Shown here in pieces: positions 22,861 through 35,155 of a stretch of DNA of 64,000 bases; positions within the stretch are counted from its first letter, which is position 1; the number at the start of each line of letters is the position of its first letter. The notes beneath the pieces were generated by a model. The model was given only the letters and a program-made list of their open reading frames with translations, was not told the DNA's origin and ran no database searches. The stretch spans positions 34,304-98,303 of the forward strand of contig MU839236.1 in the NCBI GenBank assembly GCA_030685235.1, given 5' to 3'. The stretch comes from Copromyces sp. CBS 386.78 (Eukaryota; Ascomycota; Sordariomycetes; Sordariales; Sordariaceae). Position numbers and translations under genes: made by a program.

Positions 22861-24247
22861 GTAAGGAGGAACTGAAGTGAGAGACAATGTTGGCAGAGAA
22901 AAAAAAAAGAAAACAAAGACAAAGACAGCTTGAGCCCATTCATCTGTTTGTACAAGTGATGTCTGCCCGATTACTCAACTAACTACTGCAGGAACGTGCA
23001 TGTTGCAGAAAGGTCCAATGCTGCGGCACTGTTATGGGTCACTTTACGATCCTTCATCCGTAAGGTACCCAAACCACAAACCAATTCGCCAATAATGGCT
23101 GCCAATTGGAACACCTCTCGTGGGGTGAATGTTTTGATGCTGAGTGATTGCTTCAAGAAGCCAGTCTAGATACCGTACCGAGCAGATGGTTGAGCATTTT
23201 CAGGGGTAAAAATACCCTATGTACATGGATCTACTCCATAGCCGGTGCACATCCTCATGGGTTTTATGCATGCATATACATACCGGAAGCTTGGGTTATC
23301 GAAAACACAAAGGTAAATCCATTGACATTCTGGCAAGCCAAGAGACGACAGTTGAGAACCATTGTTTCTGTGGTCTCCTTTTCCACGTTGTTGTAGATGT
23401 GCACCGACCTCAGGACTCGGCATAACAGCTTTTCTCCACCGCAAGTTTCCAGAAGAGAATGATCCTCGGGACCCCGGACTTTTTGCTGGCTGGCCGGCTG
23501 CCCCTGACGCGGTGGCTGGTGATTCGTGATTGTGTTCGAACCTGACTTACAAAGCGGAAGTTGGAAGTTCTGGACCGGCGTCCGGGAGGAGTCAGCGGGC
23601 AAGTCCAGCCAGGGGCAAGAACAACAGGCGGTCCAAACTCCAAACAGTCCAAGACGGTAACCACCTGCCAGCGGGTGGTGATGCCACCAATGCCCCTGGT
23701 AAAAGGTAGTGGCGGATAAGTGACGAGGGGGCCAAAGGGGGTACGGTGCACGGACCTTGAACTAACTGAATGTCGCTGAAAGTTCACGAGTCGTTTGCTG
23801 GAGACACCGCTACCGGGTAATGTAATGCCACTGCCAGACTTCGATGACTGATGACAGAGGAGGCCAGGCGCGAGGGAGAGAAAACAGACACAGAAAAGAA
23901 AGGTCTTGGCGGATTTGCGCCTGACGAGTGGTCTTTCGGGGTCGGTCGGACAGGAGCCAAAAGCACGCTTTCCCCCATTGGGCAGGCTCGTGTCAACAAC
24001 CCAATTTCCCCACCACGGGGCCCAGGTCGATGCCGTGGGAGCCTGTGCTTCCTGTTCGCTCATTCACCTCAGGCACTTCCACTTGGGCCGCCCGCCAAAT
24101 CCTCAATTTTGCATATCCCTCCCATCGCTGTCCTCCATTTCTCCAACAACCCACCGCGCCGCCGTCTTTTCGAGTCTTGACAACTTTTTTGCTTTCCACT
24201 TCTTTCTACTACTACCTTACTTTAATACACCCACCAAACCATCCAAA
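22861..24247. other. upstream region of alpha-tubulin
   Basis: About 1.4 kb. A 217-codon minus-strand frame (23410-24063) is present but reads as non-coding. The last 100 bases are CT-rich leader. No gene recognised. Confidence 0.55.
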
Positions 24248-26269
24248 ATGCGTGAAATTATCAGCTTGAACGGTATGTCGACAGCTTCATTCCTTCATCT
24301 CTCCTGAATCACCGCTTCCTCGCCCCAGCTATTCCGCCCTTCCTGTGTTCGCCTCCATAGTGGCGCGCGTTGTTGGCGAAAAAGCAGCAGCCTCACCGCC
24401 AGCGTGAACCCGCCGCCCACCCAAAGCTGGCGCATCATCGGCCTCACCCATCCCCATCTGCCATCTACCTACTCATCTATCGTCGAGATAAACACACACA
24501 CAGCATGCTAACGTTGCTTCCCCCCCTCTAGTCGGCCAGGCTGGCTGCCAGATCGCCAACTCCTGCTGGGAGGTAGGTCATCGTCGTCCTCTCCCGTCAT
24601 TCCAACGACCACGCGACAAACACATGCTGTCCATGATAGCTCCGTCAAACGAACCATGGCACATGCGATCGCCCTCAAATAGGTATATACAGGATAAAGA
24701 AAGCTAACCACTATCATTAGCTTTACTGCCTTGAGCACGGCATTCAGGTAAGCTTTTGCCCCCATCCCTCCCACCTTATCTCTCTCCCCGCCATCCGCAC
24801 ACAAAGATGCTAACCTACGACACTACAGCCCGATGGTTACCTGACCGAGGAGCGCAAGGCCGCTGACCCCGACCATGGTTTCAGCACTTTCTTCTCCGAG
24901 ACCGGTACATAGCGCCCTTGCCTACCACAATGCGCGAAACAGAAGCTTACAGACAAAAACACAGGCAACGGGAAATACGTTCCTCGTACCATCTACGCCG
25001 ATCTCGAGCCTAATGTCATCGACGAGGTCCGCACCGGCCCCTACCGCGGCCTCTTCCACCCCGAGCACATGATCAGCGGCAAGGAGGATGCCTCCAACAA
25101 CTACGCTCGTGGCCACTACACCGTCGGCAAGGAGCTTATCGACCAGGTCCTCGACAAGGTCCGCCGCGTTGCCGACAACTGCAGCGGTCTCCAGGGTTTC
25201 CTCGTTTTCCATTCGTTCGGTGGTGGTACTGGTTCCGGTTTCGGTGCTCTCCTCATGGAGCGCCTCTCTGTCGACTACGGCAAGAAGTCCAAGCTCGAGT
25301 TCTGCGTCTACCCTGCTCCCCAGACTGCCACCTCGGTCGTTGAGCCTTACAACTCGATCCTCACCACCCACACCACCCTCGAGCACGCCGACTGCTCCTT
25401 CATGGTCGACAACGAGGCCATCTACGACATTTGCCGCCGCAACCTCGGCCTCGAGCGCCCCAACTATGAGAACCTTAACCGCCTGATCGCTCAGGGTATG
25501 TCATGATTTGGATGGCTCTATGACGTGTGTTGATTTTCCCATACTAACTTTTTCCTTAGTCGTCTCTTCCATCACCGCCTCGCTCCGCTTCGACGGCTCC
25601 CTCAACGTCGATCTCAACGAGTTCCAGACCAACTTGGTTCCCTACCCCCGTATTCACTTCCCTCTCGTCGCCTACGCCCCCGTCATCTCGGCTGCCAAGG
25701 CCGCCCACGAGGCCAACTCGGTCCAGGAGATGACCATGTCCTGCTTCGAGCCTAACAACCAGATGGTCAAGTGCGACCCCCGCCATGGCAAGTACATGGC
25801 CACGTGCTTGCTCTACCGCGGTGACGTGGTCCCCAACGACGCCCACGCTGCCGTGGCTACCCTCAAGACCAAGCGCACCATCCAGTTTGTCGACTGGTGC
25901 CCTACTGGTTTCAAGCTTGGTATCTGCTACCAGCCTCCTCACCAGGTCCCCAACGGCGATCTGGCCAAGGTTAACCGTGCTGTGTAAGTTTTTTTTCCCC
26001 ATGCCTGTTTGCCTTGGATGACTGGATCTAACTGTGACTCTAGCTGCATGCTTTCCAACACCACGGCCATTGCCGAGGCCTGGTCCGCCCTCTCGTCCAA
26101 GTTCGATCTTATGTACTCCAAGCGTGCCTTTGTCCACTGGTACGTTGGTGAGGGTATGGAGGAAGGCGAGTTCTCTGAGGCTCGTGAGGATCTTGCGGCC
26201 CTTGAGCGCGATTACGAGGAGGTTGCTGCCGACTCTATGGAGGGTGAGGAGGTGGAGGCCGAGTACTAA
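24248..26269 (+). CDS. alpha-tubulin
   Basis: Seven exons: 24248-24272, 24532-24572, 24721-24747, 24829-24904, 24965-25495, 25560-25983 and 26044-26269; 449 aa. It begins [20 protein letters not shown] (alpha type; beta-tubulin has MREIVHLQ) and continues [15 protein letters not shown]. The GTP-binding signature GGGTGSG, the alpha-specific MGAKAAHE-region equivalent ([11 protein letters not shown]) and the acidic tail EEVEAEY with a terminal tyrosine are present. With beta-tubulin it forms the microtubule subunit. Three tiny exons crowd the 5' end behind a first intron of 259 nt, an arrangement common in fungal tubulin genes. All introns are GT..AG and phase-consistent. Neurospora has two alpha-tubulin genes (tba-1, tba-2); I cannot tell which this matches, so no symbol is given. 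Confidence 0.97.
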
Positions 26270-27963
26270 GTGCAAGCACAAGTACAGCAACACAGTGTAC
26301 GGGATGCGCTGCTTGTGAAAGGATAATTGTTGGTACGAGGATGTTGATGGATTCGGAATGAAGAGATATACAAAGTACAAGCGGTGGTAGTAGAGATGCC
26401 GCCCGGCCACCGAAAGAATACCCACGGAGCCCTTGATTGTGGCTTCTTGTTAGTCGTTTGACTGGGTGCGCATTAGGTGTCTTGCTAGTGGGATAGTGAT
26501 GATGATTATTCCATGGCGGATATTAGTATGATGTGGCCCTTAGTTGAGGACTTGAGGTTGTTGAAAGTATTTTGTTGTTAGACTGAAACGTGATAGCCGC
26601 TTTTAATTGAGGGAAGTAGTATTGGTGTACATGATGTCTTGAGAGAGTGTGTGATTGGCTTAAACAGGTTACGCCCCTTCCCAATTCCAATAGCTTCAGG
26701 TAGGCAAGTCCAGCAAGTTAGAGTGGTGCAATGTGGTGGGCAGACATGGTATGAGGGATATGATATATGATAGCATGTGGCGTCCAGACGAGTAACTGAG
26801 ATGGTGGTGTGGAAGTGGGTTGGTGTAGTTGTGGTTGTGCATCGTGAGGTGTTGGTTGTGGTTGGACGGGACGTTGGTTGGAGGTTACCTAGGTTGGGAT
26901 AAACATGGGAGATGGTGAATGGGGGTCACTGCCACGGGGAGGACACTGTACACTACGAGGGTGAAGGATTGTGAGAACTTTGGAAACAGATAAGAGCTGG
27001 GTACCACTATAGCTTCAATATTAGACATAGATATGGTTATTACAAGGCTGAGGATGGATTATCGACTCAGTATATAGATGTTTAACATTTTACATTTGGC
27101 ACATGATGGAATTCGCAGTGATGGGCACAACCTACTTGGGGGTTGAGGGGGTAAAAAACGGTCCGCCGCACAACCGCAACCCCCAAGTAAATGCATGGCT
27201 GCATCACAGAACATTGCAGCGGCTGTGCAGGCCAACCAGATGAAGGGACTCCGCACTTTGTGGCACTAACAGCCGCTAGACCCAGCAGCGCACATTGCGG
27301 GTGGAGCAGATTGGCTTTAAGAAGTCGAAGCCCAGGTCCACTTTTCATCTTGGAAGCTCTGTAGCGCCCGCTGTGGGATGGAAGTCAGCGCTGCACAGAG
27401 AGCCTAGAGGTAGGTAGAAGAGGTGGGTGTCGCATTCCACTTTGCAACCTCACCAGATCACAATCACACACAGCGAGAGAAGGCAGAGAGGAGGCAGTCA
27501 CCATACCTTACTGTAGCAAAGCAGACCAATCTTGCGCCTAATCCTCTTTCTCTTCTTTCTTTTCACTTGTACCTTTTCCGAAACAATCCCATCCCATCGT
27601 CGCCCTTGTTGCGACATCATCCAGGGCGTCATTCCGTCCCCTTTCCGCGACCCGTTAACAGCAACCCAAACACACCTCAGCTCATTCAGCGAGCGGAACA
27701 CCCGCCCAAGCATCCATCCCGACGTTTCCCAATCGACATCTCCACCAACCCACCTCCCTCAGCCCAGAAACCCGACATCTTGCCTGTAATACCGATACTT
27801 TGGAAAAGAGACATTGGGTTAATACTTACGAACCCGATCCCACGACGACTAATCACCGACGACAGTAGCTGGTCCTAGTAACCAGGTCGCCTATACTACT
27901 ACGATAATAAACGAAACCACCCACCCACCACAAGTCCTCTGCGCCGAGGGTTACAGCTTGCCC
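26270..27963. other. intergenic region, alpha-tubulin 3' side / EDE1 upstream
   Basis: About 1.7 kb. GT-rich DNA follows tubulin (26.4-26.9 kb) and a long CT/CA-rich leader precedes EDE1. Frames here are short and unconvincing. Confidence 0.6.
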
Positions 27964-30900
27964 ATGATGGCTTCTGATCCCGATGCTGGTGAGTCCATCG
28001 TTAGGTATAATCCTCCCGAGCAGGAGCTAATTCCAATGCGACCAGGCGTTCCCAACCTGAACCTCACCCCCGAGGAGAAGCGAGTCTACGGCCAGCTCTT
28101 CCGCGCCGCCGATACCGATAGCGTTGGAGTCATCACCGGCGAGGTGGCTGTCAAGTTCTTTGAAAGGACAAAGTTGGATTCCCGCGTCTTGGGAGAGGTC
28201 AGTTCAGTCATTTGTCTCCCCTTGCTACCGACAGACAGCGAGCTGACAACCTGAAAAAAACAGATATGGCAAATCGCCGACAAGGAAAACAGGGGCTTCC
28301 TCACTCCAGCAGGCTTCGGCGTCGTCTTGCGGCTTATCGGGCACGCGCAAGCCGGTCGCGAACCTTCCCCCGAGCTCGCCCTGTCGCAGGGTCCCATTCC
28401 TAGATTCGACGGCTTCACCCCGACTCCCGCCCCCGTTCCCGTCCCCGGTCCGGCCCAGTCGCCTGCCGTGCCTGCTGCCATGCTTTCTCCCCAGGGCACT
28501 GGTTCCGGCCCCATCCGAATCCCCCCCCTGACCCCCGACAAGGTCTCCCAGTACTCGGCCCTGTTCGAGAGACAGCCCCTGCAGGGTAACATGCTCCCCG
28601 GCGAGCAGGCGAAGCAGATCTTTGAGAAGTCGGGACTGTCGAACGAGGTTTTGGGAAGAATCTGGATGTTGGCCGATACCGAGCAGCGTGGCGCCCTGGT
28701 GCTGACCGAGTTCGTCATTGCCATGCACCTGCTTACCTCGATGAAGACGGGTGCCCTGCGCGGTTTGCCCACCATCCTGCCTGCTGCGCTCTACGAAGCC
28801 GCTACGAGACGCGCCCCCGTTGGCGGTATTCCTCCTCCCGGCCGATCCCCGACGACCGCTACCCCGCCCCTTCCGCCCGCTGCTAGACACCTTACCGGCC
28901 CTGCGCAACTTACGCAGACGAGAACTGGCAGCCCCTTGGGACGCCCGCCACTTCCCGCGCAACCGACTGGCGATTGGCTGATCAACCCGGCAGACAAGGC
29001 CCGGTTCGATCTGCTGTATGAAGAGCTGGATAAGCAGAAGAAGGGCTTCATCACCGGCGAGGAGGCCGTGCCTTTCTTCAGCCAGTCCAACCTGAACGAG
29101 GACGTGCTTGCTCAGATCTGGGATCTTGCCGATATCAACTTGGCTGGTCGTCTCACCAAGGACGAGTTTGCCGTTGCCATGTACTTGATCAGAGAGCAGC
29201 GGATTAAGCCCGGTCAGGTTCCTTTGCCTACTACTCTGCCTCCTAACTTGATTCCTCCTAGCATGCGCGCCTCGCAGGGCAGACCTCAGACTGCCGGTGG
29301 CTTCCAGCCTCCCCGCCCGCAGCCACCTGCGCCGAAGCCTCCTTCGGCTTTGGATGATCTGTTTGGACTGGATGATCCTCAGCCTCCTGCGGCCGCTCCG
29401 GCCCCGGTGCAGGTTCCTATCGCTACAGGTGGATCGGTCGATCCGTTCGGCAACAGTGCTAGTCCCATTGCGCCGGCTTCGCCTATTCGCCCGGCTGCGA
29501 CGGGCTCCAACTTCAAGCCGTTTGTTCCTTCGTCCTCTTTTGGTCGCGGCTTGACTACGCATGGTACCGGCGGTTCAAACAGCTCGGCACCCGCGGGCGG
29601 TGTTAGGACTTCTCCGCTGCCGCCAACAGTTGAGGATGATTTGCTGGGTGACGCGGACCCCGAAGTCAACAACAAGCTCTCCAACGAGACCACCGAGCTC
29701 GCCAACCTTTCTAACCAGATCGGCTCTCTCACCAAGCAGGTTCAGGATGTCCAGACTCAGCGAACTAACACCCAGAATGACTTGAGCCAAGCCAGTCAGC
29801 AGAAGAAGAACTTTGAACAACGCCTCACCCAGCTGCGCGCCTTGTACGAGAAGGAAGCCCAGGACGTCCGCGCTCTCGAGACGCAACTCAACACCGCCAA
29901 GGCCGAGACCAAGAAACTTCAGACCGAGTTCGCCATGGTCGAAGCCAGTTATCTTGAGCTGCAGAACCAGCACCGCACTGTTGTTGCTGGCTTGCAAGCC
30001 GACCAGCAGGAGAACGCTTTGTTGAAGGAGAAGATCCGCACGGTCAACGGGGAGATTGCCCAGCTTAAGCCGCTGGTTGAGAAGCTGAAGAGCGAGGCCA
30101 GGCAGCAGAAGGGACTGGTGGCTATCAACAAGAAGCAGTTGAGCACGGTGGAGGGTGAAAAGGGGAAGCTGCAGAATGAAGTTGAGGACCTTAATAAGGA
30201 GAAGGAGGAGCTGGCTAGACAGGCGGAACTTGCCAGGCAAGCCAGCCCGGTGCAGCGGGTTGCTAGTCCCGCCCTGTCCAATGGAAGTGGTAACAACCCC
30301 TTCTTCAGGAGGACGGGAAGTGCTGACATGAGCGCTGCGGCGTTCGCTCCGCCCATGAGGTCGATGAGTGGCCAGACGTTTGACGATGTCTTTGGACCGT
30401 CGCTGAACGTTCCTGCTCAGAGCCCTACGCCGCCACCTGCTGCTGTCTCTCCTGTTCCCCAGGTTGCGGCGGCGTTCAAGGCGCAGAATACCGGCACTTC
30501 GACCAATAGCTTTGGTTCGGGGTCGTTTGCCACTCCGGGCAGCACTTCGCCTACCATTTCTAGGCAGCCTACTATCACGGCTGAGAACGCCGCTGCTCCT
30601 GGTGGTGCTTTCTCGCCATTCGGTGAGCCTAGCGGTAGCGGTTCTCGCGCTCCTTCTCGCCATGGATCTCAGGACCAGACTTCTGCTGCCGCTGCTGCTC
30701 TCCCCATCGAGCCCGTCCAGACCGGCCAGTCTGCTACTTCCAACCGTCCCATGTCGCGCGCTTCCACCACTAGCCAGTCCAAGTCGGCCGCTGCCGCCCC
30801 CGTTGAGGCCGATCCTTTCGCTGTCAACACGGATGCCAAGGCCAAGGAGGACTTTGAGAGTGCGTTCGCCAGCTTCCAGAACACACATGCTAAGCCCGCT

Positions 30901-32221
30901 GCTGCTGCTGCGGAGCCTGCAAAGGCCGCTGCATTCTCCAAGTTCGACTCGGAGTTCCCGCCTATCTCTGAGCTGGAGAGGGATGACGATGAAAGTGATT
31001 CGGAGAGCGAGGCTGGTGAGGCTTCCAAGGGTGGATTTGGATTCGATGATGATTTCGCGCCTGCTAGTCCTGCAGTCAAGCCTCCTGTGGGCGCTGAGGC
31101 CGGTCAACCCGAGCCGGCTGCTGCTAAGCCAGTTGCCAGGTAAATAATCCTCCAGTGTTGCTTTCTGTTTTGATTTGGTGTTTTGGTTGGTGTCTTTTTG
31201 TTCTGTTTTGATTTGCCTGTATACCCCCAGTTCTGTACAACGAAAACAGCAAGACTGATCTGATCCGCTACTATACAGCGAGACATCCTCATTCACTACT
31301 GCCCCTGTCTCATCTCCAGCTTCTCCAGCCCCCGAAGAGGTATCTAACAACGAAACCAACAGCACCAGCGCCGCCGCTACTAGCAACGCCAACTTCGACC
31401 ATGACATCTGGGGCACTGGTTCTCCCGCTCCCGCCGCTGCTCCCGTTCCTACCTCCACCACTACTGTTACTGTCCCCGCTGCCACTCAACCCCCCGCTGC
31501 TGCTGCTCAACCTCCGGCCGCTACCTCCCAAGCCTCCTCCTCCAAGGGCGCCTTCGACGACCTAGACGACGAATTTGCCGACCTCGAAGACGCCAAGGAA
31601 GGTTCGTCTGCCGACGACGTAGAAGACTTCGCCAACATCTCCCGCTCCGGGTTCGGAGATGACGGTTTTGGCAGCGGGGCCGGTAGCCAGTTCGGTTCTC
31701 CGCCGCCTAGCCAACCCAAGAGTGCGAGTGATTTCGATTTTATCCCTTCCCACCAGGCGACTCAGTCTCAGGGATCGTTCGCTGCGCCAAAGGCAGATGC
31801 CCATGATTGGGACGCCATCTTTGCGGGTCTTGATGAGGCAAGCCAGGCTCAGCAGGGTAGTGGTCAAAGTCCGTTTGAGAACTTGGAGACGCCTAGACCT
31901 GGGTCGTCTGCTAACCCTGGGGAGCAGAAGGAGGGTGAGAGTAGTAATAATTCAAAGGAGCAGAAGAAGGAAGGTATTGAAGAAAGGCCAGCGCTAGGCA
32001 GAGCGTTGACGACGTCGGGCGAGCACGATGATCCGATTGTGAAGAATCTGACGAGTATGGGGTACTCGAGACAAGATGCGGTGAAGGCGTTGGAGAAGTA
32101 TGATTATAATTTGGAGAGGGTGAGTTAATTCCGCAACTGAAACAGAGATGGTCTCACGGCCTTGAGGGTATACTAACTGACATTGTCACAGGCCGCCAAC
32201 TACCTTGCTAGCCAGTCTTGA
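27964..32221 (+). CDS. EDE1: Ede1/Eps15-like endocytic scaffold with EH and UBA domains
   Basis: Exons 27964-28197, 28264-31139, 31279-32119 and 32192-32221; 1326 aa (yeast Ede1 is 1381). Three EH domains are visible: about residues 27-110 (split by intron 1), 160-240 (IFEKSGLSNEVLGRIWMLAD) and 315-405 (FSQSNLNEDVLAQIWDLADI). A proline-rich linker, a coiled coil (about 540-740) and a long S/A-rich region follow. The C-terminal UBA domain (DPIVKNLTSMGYSRQDAVKALEKYDYNLERAANYL) is completed by the 30-nt last exon. EH domains bind NPF peptides of early endocytic adaptors and UBA binds ubiquitin; the protein starts clathrin-coated sites at the plasma membrane. Exon 2 ends AG|GTAAATAA, so failure to splice intron 2 stops translation at once. 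Acidic FDD and DIWG-type motifs near the end are typical. Confidence 0.95.
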
Positions 32222-32989
32222 GTAAGAAGTTGGTCTAGGTGTGAGGTGATTTCATGATCAGTGATAGATCAGTGGTGGAAGAAAGACAACCAAATAATGC
32301 GAGTCACGCATGGCGACGCCATAGACGCCATATCGAATGGATTACGTGCAAGTGTAAAGAAGGAGAAGGAAACATCATGTGGACGAACATGTGCAACTAG
32401 GGTACGGGTTGTTGGTTGGTTGGTGGTTGCGGCAACGAAAAGCGTTGCCGTTGCGTAAGAAGTCAAGTCGTTTTGATACCTCTATCGTTTTTCTTTTCCT
32501 TTTCAACAAACATGCTGTCGGTCCTATCAGTCAGGACGTCGAACTCTGTCTTTCAATTTCTTTTTCTGTTACTCTCTGTCCTATCTATTGGACCACAGCA
32601 TGGCTAGGTGGCTGACTGCTATCGCCGCCAATTTTCTCTTTTTGTTGTATGTTCATGTTATGTATGGTAGTAGTGTGTTAGTTGTAGTGGTAATATCAAT
32701 GACGTGGAGTGAGTGGATGTAGCCAGCCGTTTGGAAAAGAGGTTGTTTGAGTCTGTTGTGTTGAGGTTTGTTATGTTATATTCAGTGAGGTGATTGAGCA
32801 AGGGTCACCGAAGGTCACCAAAGGTCATAAGAAGATAAATCGCTAAAGGTATGTAAAACATGCCGGATATCGAGGTTGAACATCCGAACCGCTATCAATT
32901 TGCTCAAGACTCTAATTAGTATTTCCAAAACAAACATCGCTAATACATGGTCATCGTGCCATACCCATTGACCTTTTATACCTTAATCA
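32222..32989. other. convergent intergenic region, EDE1 / GPI3
   Basis: The two genes end toward each other here. It is T-rich with no gene recognised. Confidence 0.65.
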
Positions 32990-34691
32990 TCACCTCAACC
33001 TACTCGGCCTCGACCGTCTCCTATACTCCTCTACATCCCCCCACTCCAACCCTCCTCCCTCCCTCCCCCTCGCATTATCAACCCCATTATTATTCTTCTT
33101 TTTCCTCGGCCAATCCGGACAGATATCAATCCCTTCCCGCGGAAACACCAGCTCCAAAAACAAGAAGATCAAGTAATCGATTATCACGCACACACAAAAC
33201 AGTTTCCCCGCCCACACGCCACACCCGTAGTATCTCTTCAGGCGATCAATCAGCGCAAAACTCTGCACGCCCGAGCGCATCCCCCTTCCCGTCGTCCCGC
33301 CGCCGCGGCCGTTTGTAGTGGGATCCTTGAGAAGGTGCTGGTATCCGTAAAACTCTGCCTCGCTTATGGCCCCCGAAATGCCATTATACACCCTCTCCGT
33401 CCTTTCAGCGACATTCGTCCAGCTATACATATTCTTCACCTGCTCATGGAACAGTTCCGTGCGGACTTCGTTTCGGCGTATCGCAGCGATGGCCCGCCCC
33501 GTCGCAGCCACCAGGTCGTCCTCCTCGGGTTTCGCAAACACCGTCATGTGGGAGGGGAGAACCTCGGGTATGCCGCCCACTTGGGTGCACACGACGTAGA
33601 GCCCGCACGAGGCCGCCTCGACGATCACGGTGCCGAAGGCTTCGGTTAGGGACGGGTGCAGGTAGATGTGCCCCCGGACCATGACGTCGCGGACTTCGGA
33701 GTGGCGGATTGGTCCCAGCATCGAGACGCGGTCTTGCAGGACGTTTTGCTCAATCATTTGCTCGAGGTCGATGGATTTGGGACCGGAGCCGGCGATGAGG
33801 AAGCGCGTGTTGGGGTGCGACGCTAGGATGCGCGGGATGGCGGCTGTGAGGAGGTCGGTGCCTTTGTTGTAGAAGAGGCGGGAGATGACGACTATGGTTA
33901 TGGGGTCGTGAGGGCCTAGGATGCGGCGCGGGGGGGTTGGGGGTAATGAAGATGGGGATGGGTTGTTAGGGGGCAGGCCACCACCGGGGACGGGGGGGGG
34001 ACTGGATATGGAAGAGGGAGGGGTGGACATGGAGGTTGGGTAGCCTAATGGACGGAAGTTTTCGGCGACGACGGCGTTGGGGATTACAGAGACCATGAGG
34101 GGGTCGAGGGAGGCGCGGAGGACGGTGTTTTCTTTGCTGTTGAGTTGGGGTTGTTACTTAGTATATATCTATGCTAAAATGGGGGGGCGAGGAGAAGACA
34201 TATACATACCATGTATGAGAAACACAAATGACATGGTCCACGTCGCTCAGCGCAAACTTGAGCAACTTATTCGTCAAGATACTCGCCGCATCTGCAAACC
34301 CAAACAGACTATGATCCGTAAACACAGTCCTCAACCCCATTGTCCTCGCATGCAGAATCGCTTCATGGCACAAGCTACTTAGTGAAGCATGGCCATGGAC
34401 GATATCGATCCTTTCCCTTAACACGATGTTCCGGAAAACGGGAAAGAAGGAGAAGACGGTCGGGAAGGTGGCGCTTCGGTAGATGACGAGAAAGGGAACG
34501 TGATACACCTTCAACCCGTTGGTGAGGTACCGCACCCCCGTTCGCCCCTCGTAGGCGTGCGTGATGATGATTACTTTGTGGCCGCGGTCGATCAGCTTGG
34601 TGGAGAGTTGGTAGATGTGCGATTCGATGCCGCCGGGTTGGGGGAAGAAGAAGTCGCAGACCATGGCGATGCGGTACGTGGGGGGCGCCAT
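32990..34691 (-). CDS. GPI3: GPI-GlcNAc transferase catalytic subunit (PIG-A/Gpi3)
   Basis: Exon 1 34691-34210 and exon 2 34136-32990; 542 aa. The GT-B fold N-terminal half has [35 protein letters not shown] and [18 protein letters not shown]. After the splice, [13 protein letters not shown] and SVIPNAV are the family signature, and [20 protein letters not shown] is the glycosyltransferase-4 donor-sugar (EX7E) motif. A hydrophobic segment near the end ([20 protein letters not shown]) anchors it in the ER. It transfers GlcNAc from UDP-GlcNAc to phosphatidylinositol, the first step of GPI-anchor synthesis, within the GPI-GnT complex. A proline/serine-rich insert of about 40 residues (about 192-231) and a basic tail after the membrane helix make it longer than the human (484) and yeast (452) proteins. 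Confidence 0.95.
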
Positions 34692-35155
34692 GATGGGTCA
34701 CATGGGGCCCGACTGATTATTTCTTGTATTGTTTTGGTGATAGTATCAGATCTGACTTTGTGGTGAGTGATTCATGTTGAGATGAGGTGTGGTGTAGTTG
34801 GTGTAAGTGTTAGTGAGTGAGGTGAGTTGCCCCTGCAGATGAAAGTGTCCGAGTGTAAACAGACGACGTCCCATGTCTTGGCAGCCGTGGACCGCCAAGG
34901 TGCGCATTCCAGGGGTACGTGATGTTGCAGGATCCACACTGATAACGATAACCAGGGACATAGACGGGCGGTAAGACTTGGCAATTTGGGAGATCCCCAA
35001 AAAAAGTTGGGATCCACATTTGTGATGGAGCTCCGTCATTCGTCGTTCTGTTTCGAGCTTTCTCATCTTTCTTTCCTCTTTCAATCAGACAAAGTACGTA
35101 CCTATGCTTCCTACTTTCAACAGTCAATTGAACATAACTGACAGCAACAGTTACC
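34692..35155. other. divergent promoter region, GPI3 / DBP6
   Basis: The two start codons are only 464 bp apart. No gene or clear motif recognised. Confidence 0.65.

Noticed and set aside
23410..24063. 217-codon minus-strand frame upstream of alpha-tubulin
   Set aside because: No recognisable family, and it lies in the tubulin promoter. Frames on the other strand over the same DNA are equally long.
24248..26269. Initial reading of this gene as beta-tubulin
   Set aside because: The translation starts [15 protein letters not shown] and ends EEVEAEY, which are alpha-tubulin features; beta-tubulin would start MREIVHLQ.
29575..31485. 636-codon and related frames antisense to EDE1
   Set aside because: Low-complexity S/R/L-rich shadow of the coding strand, with no domain character.
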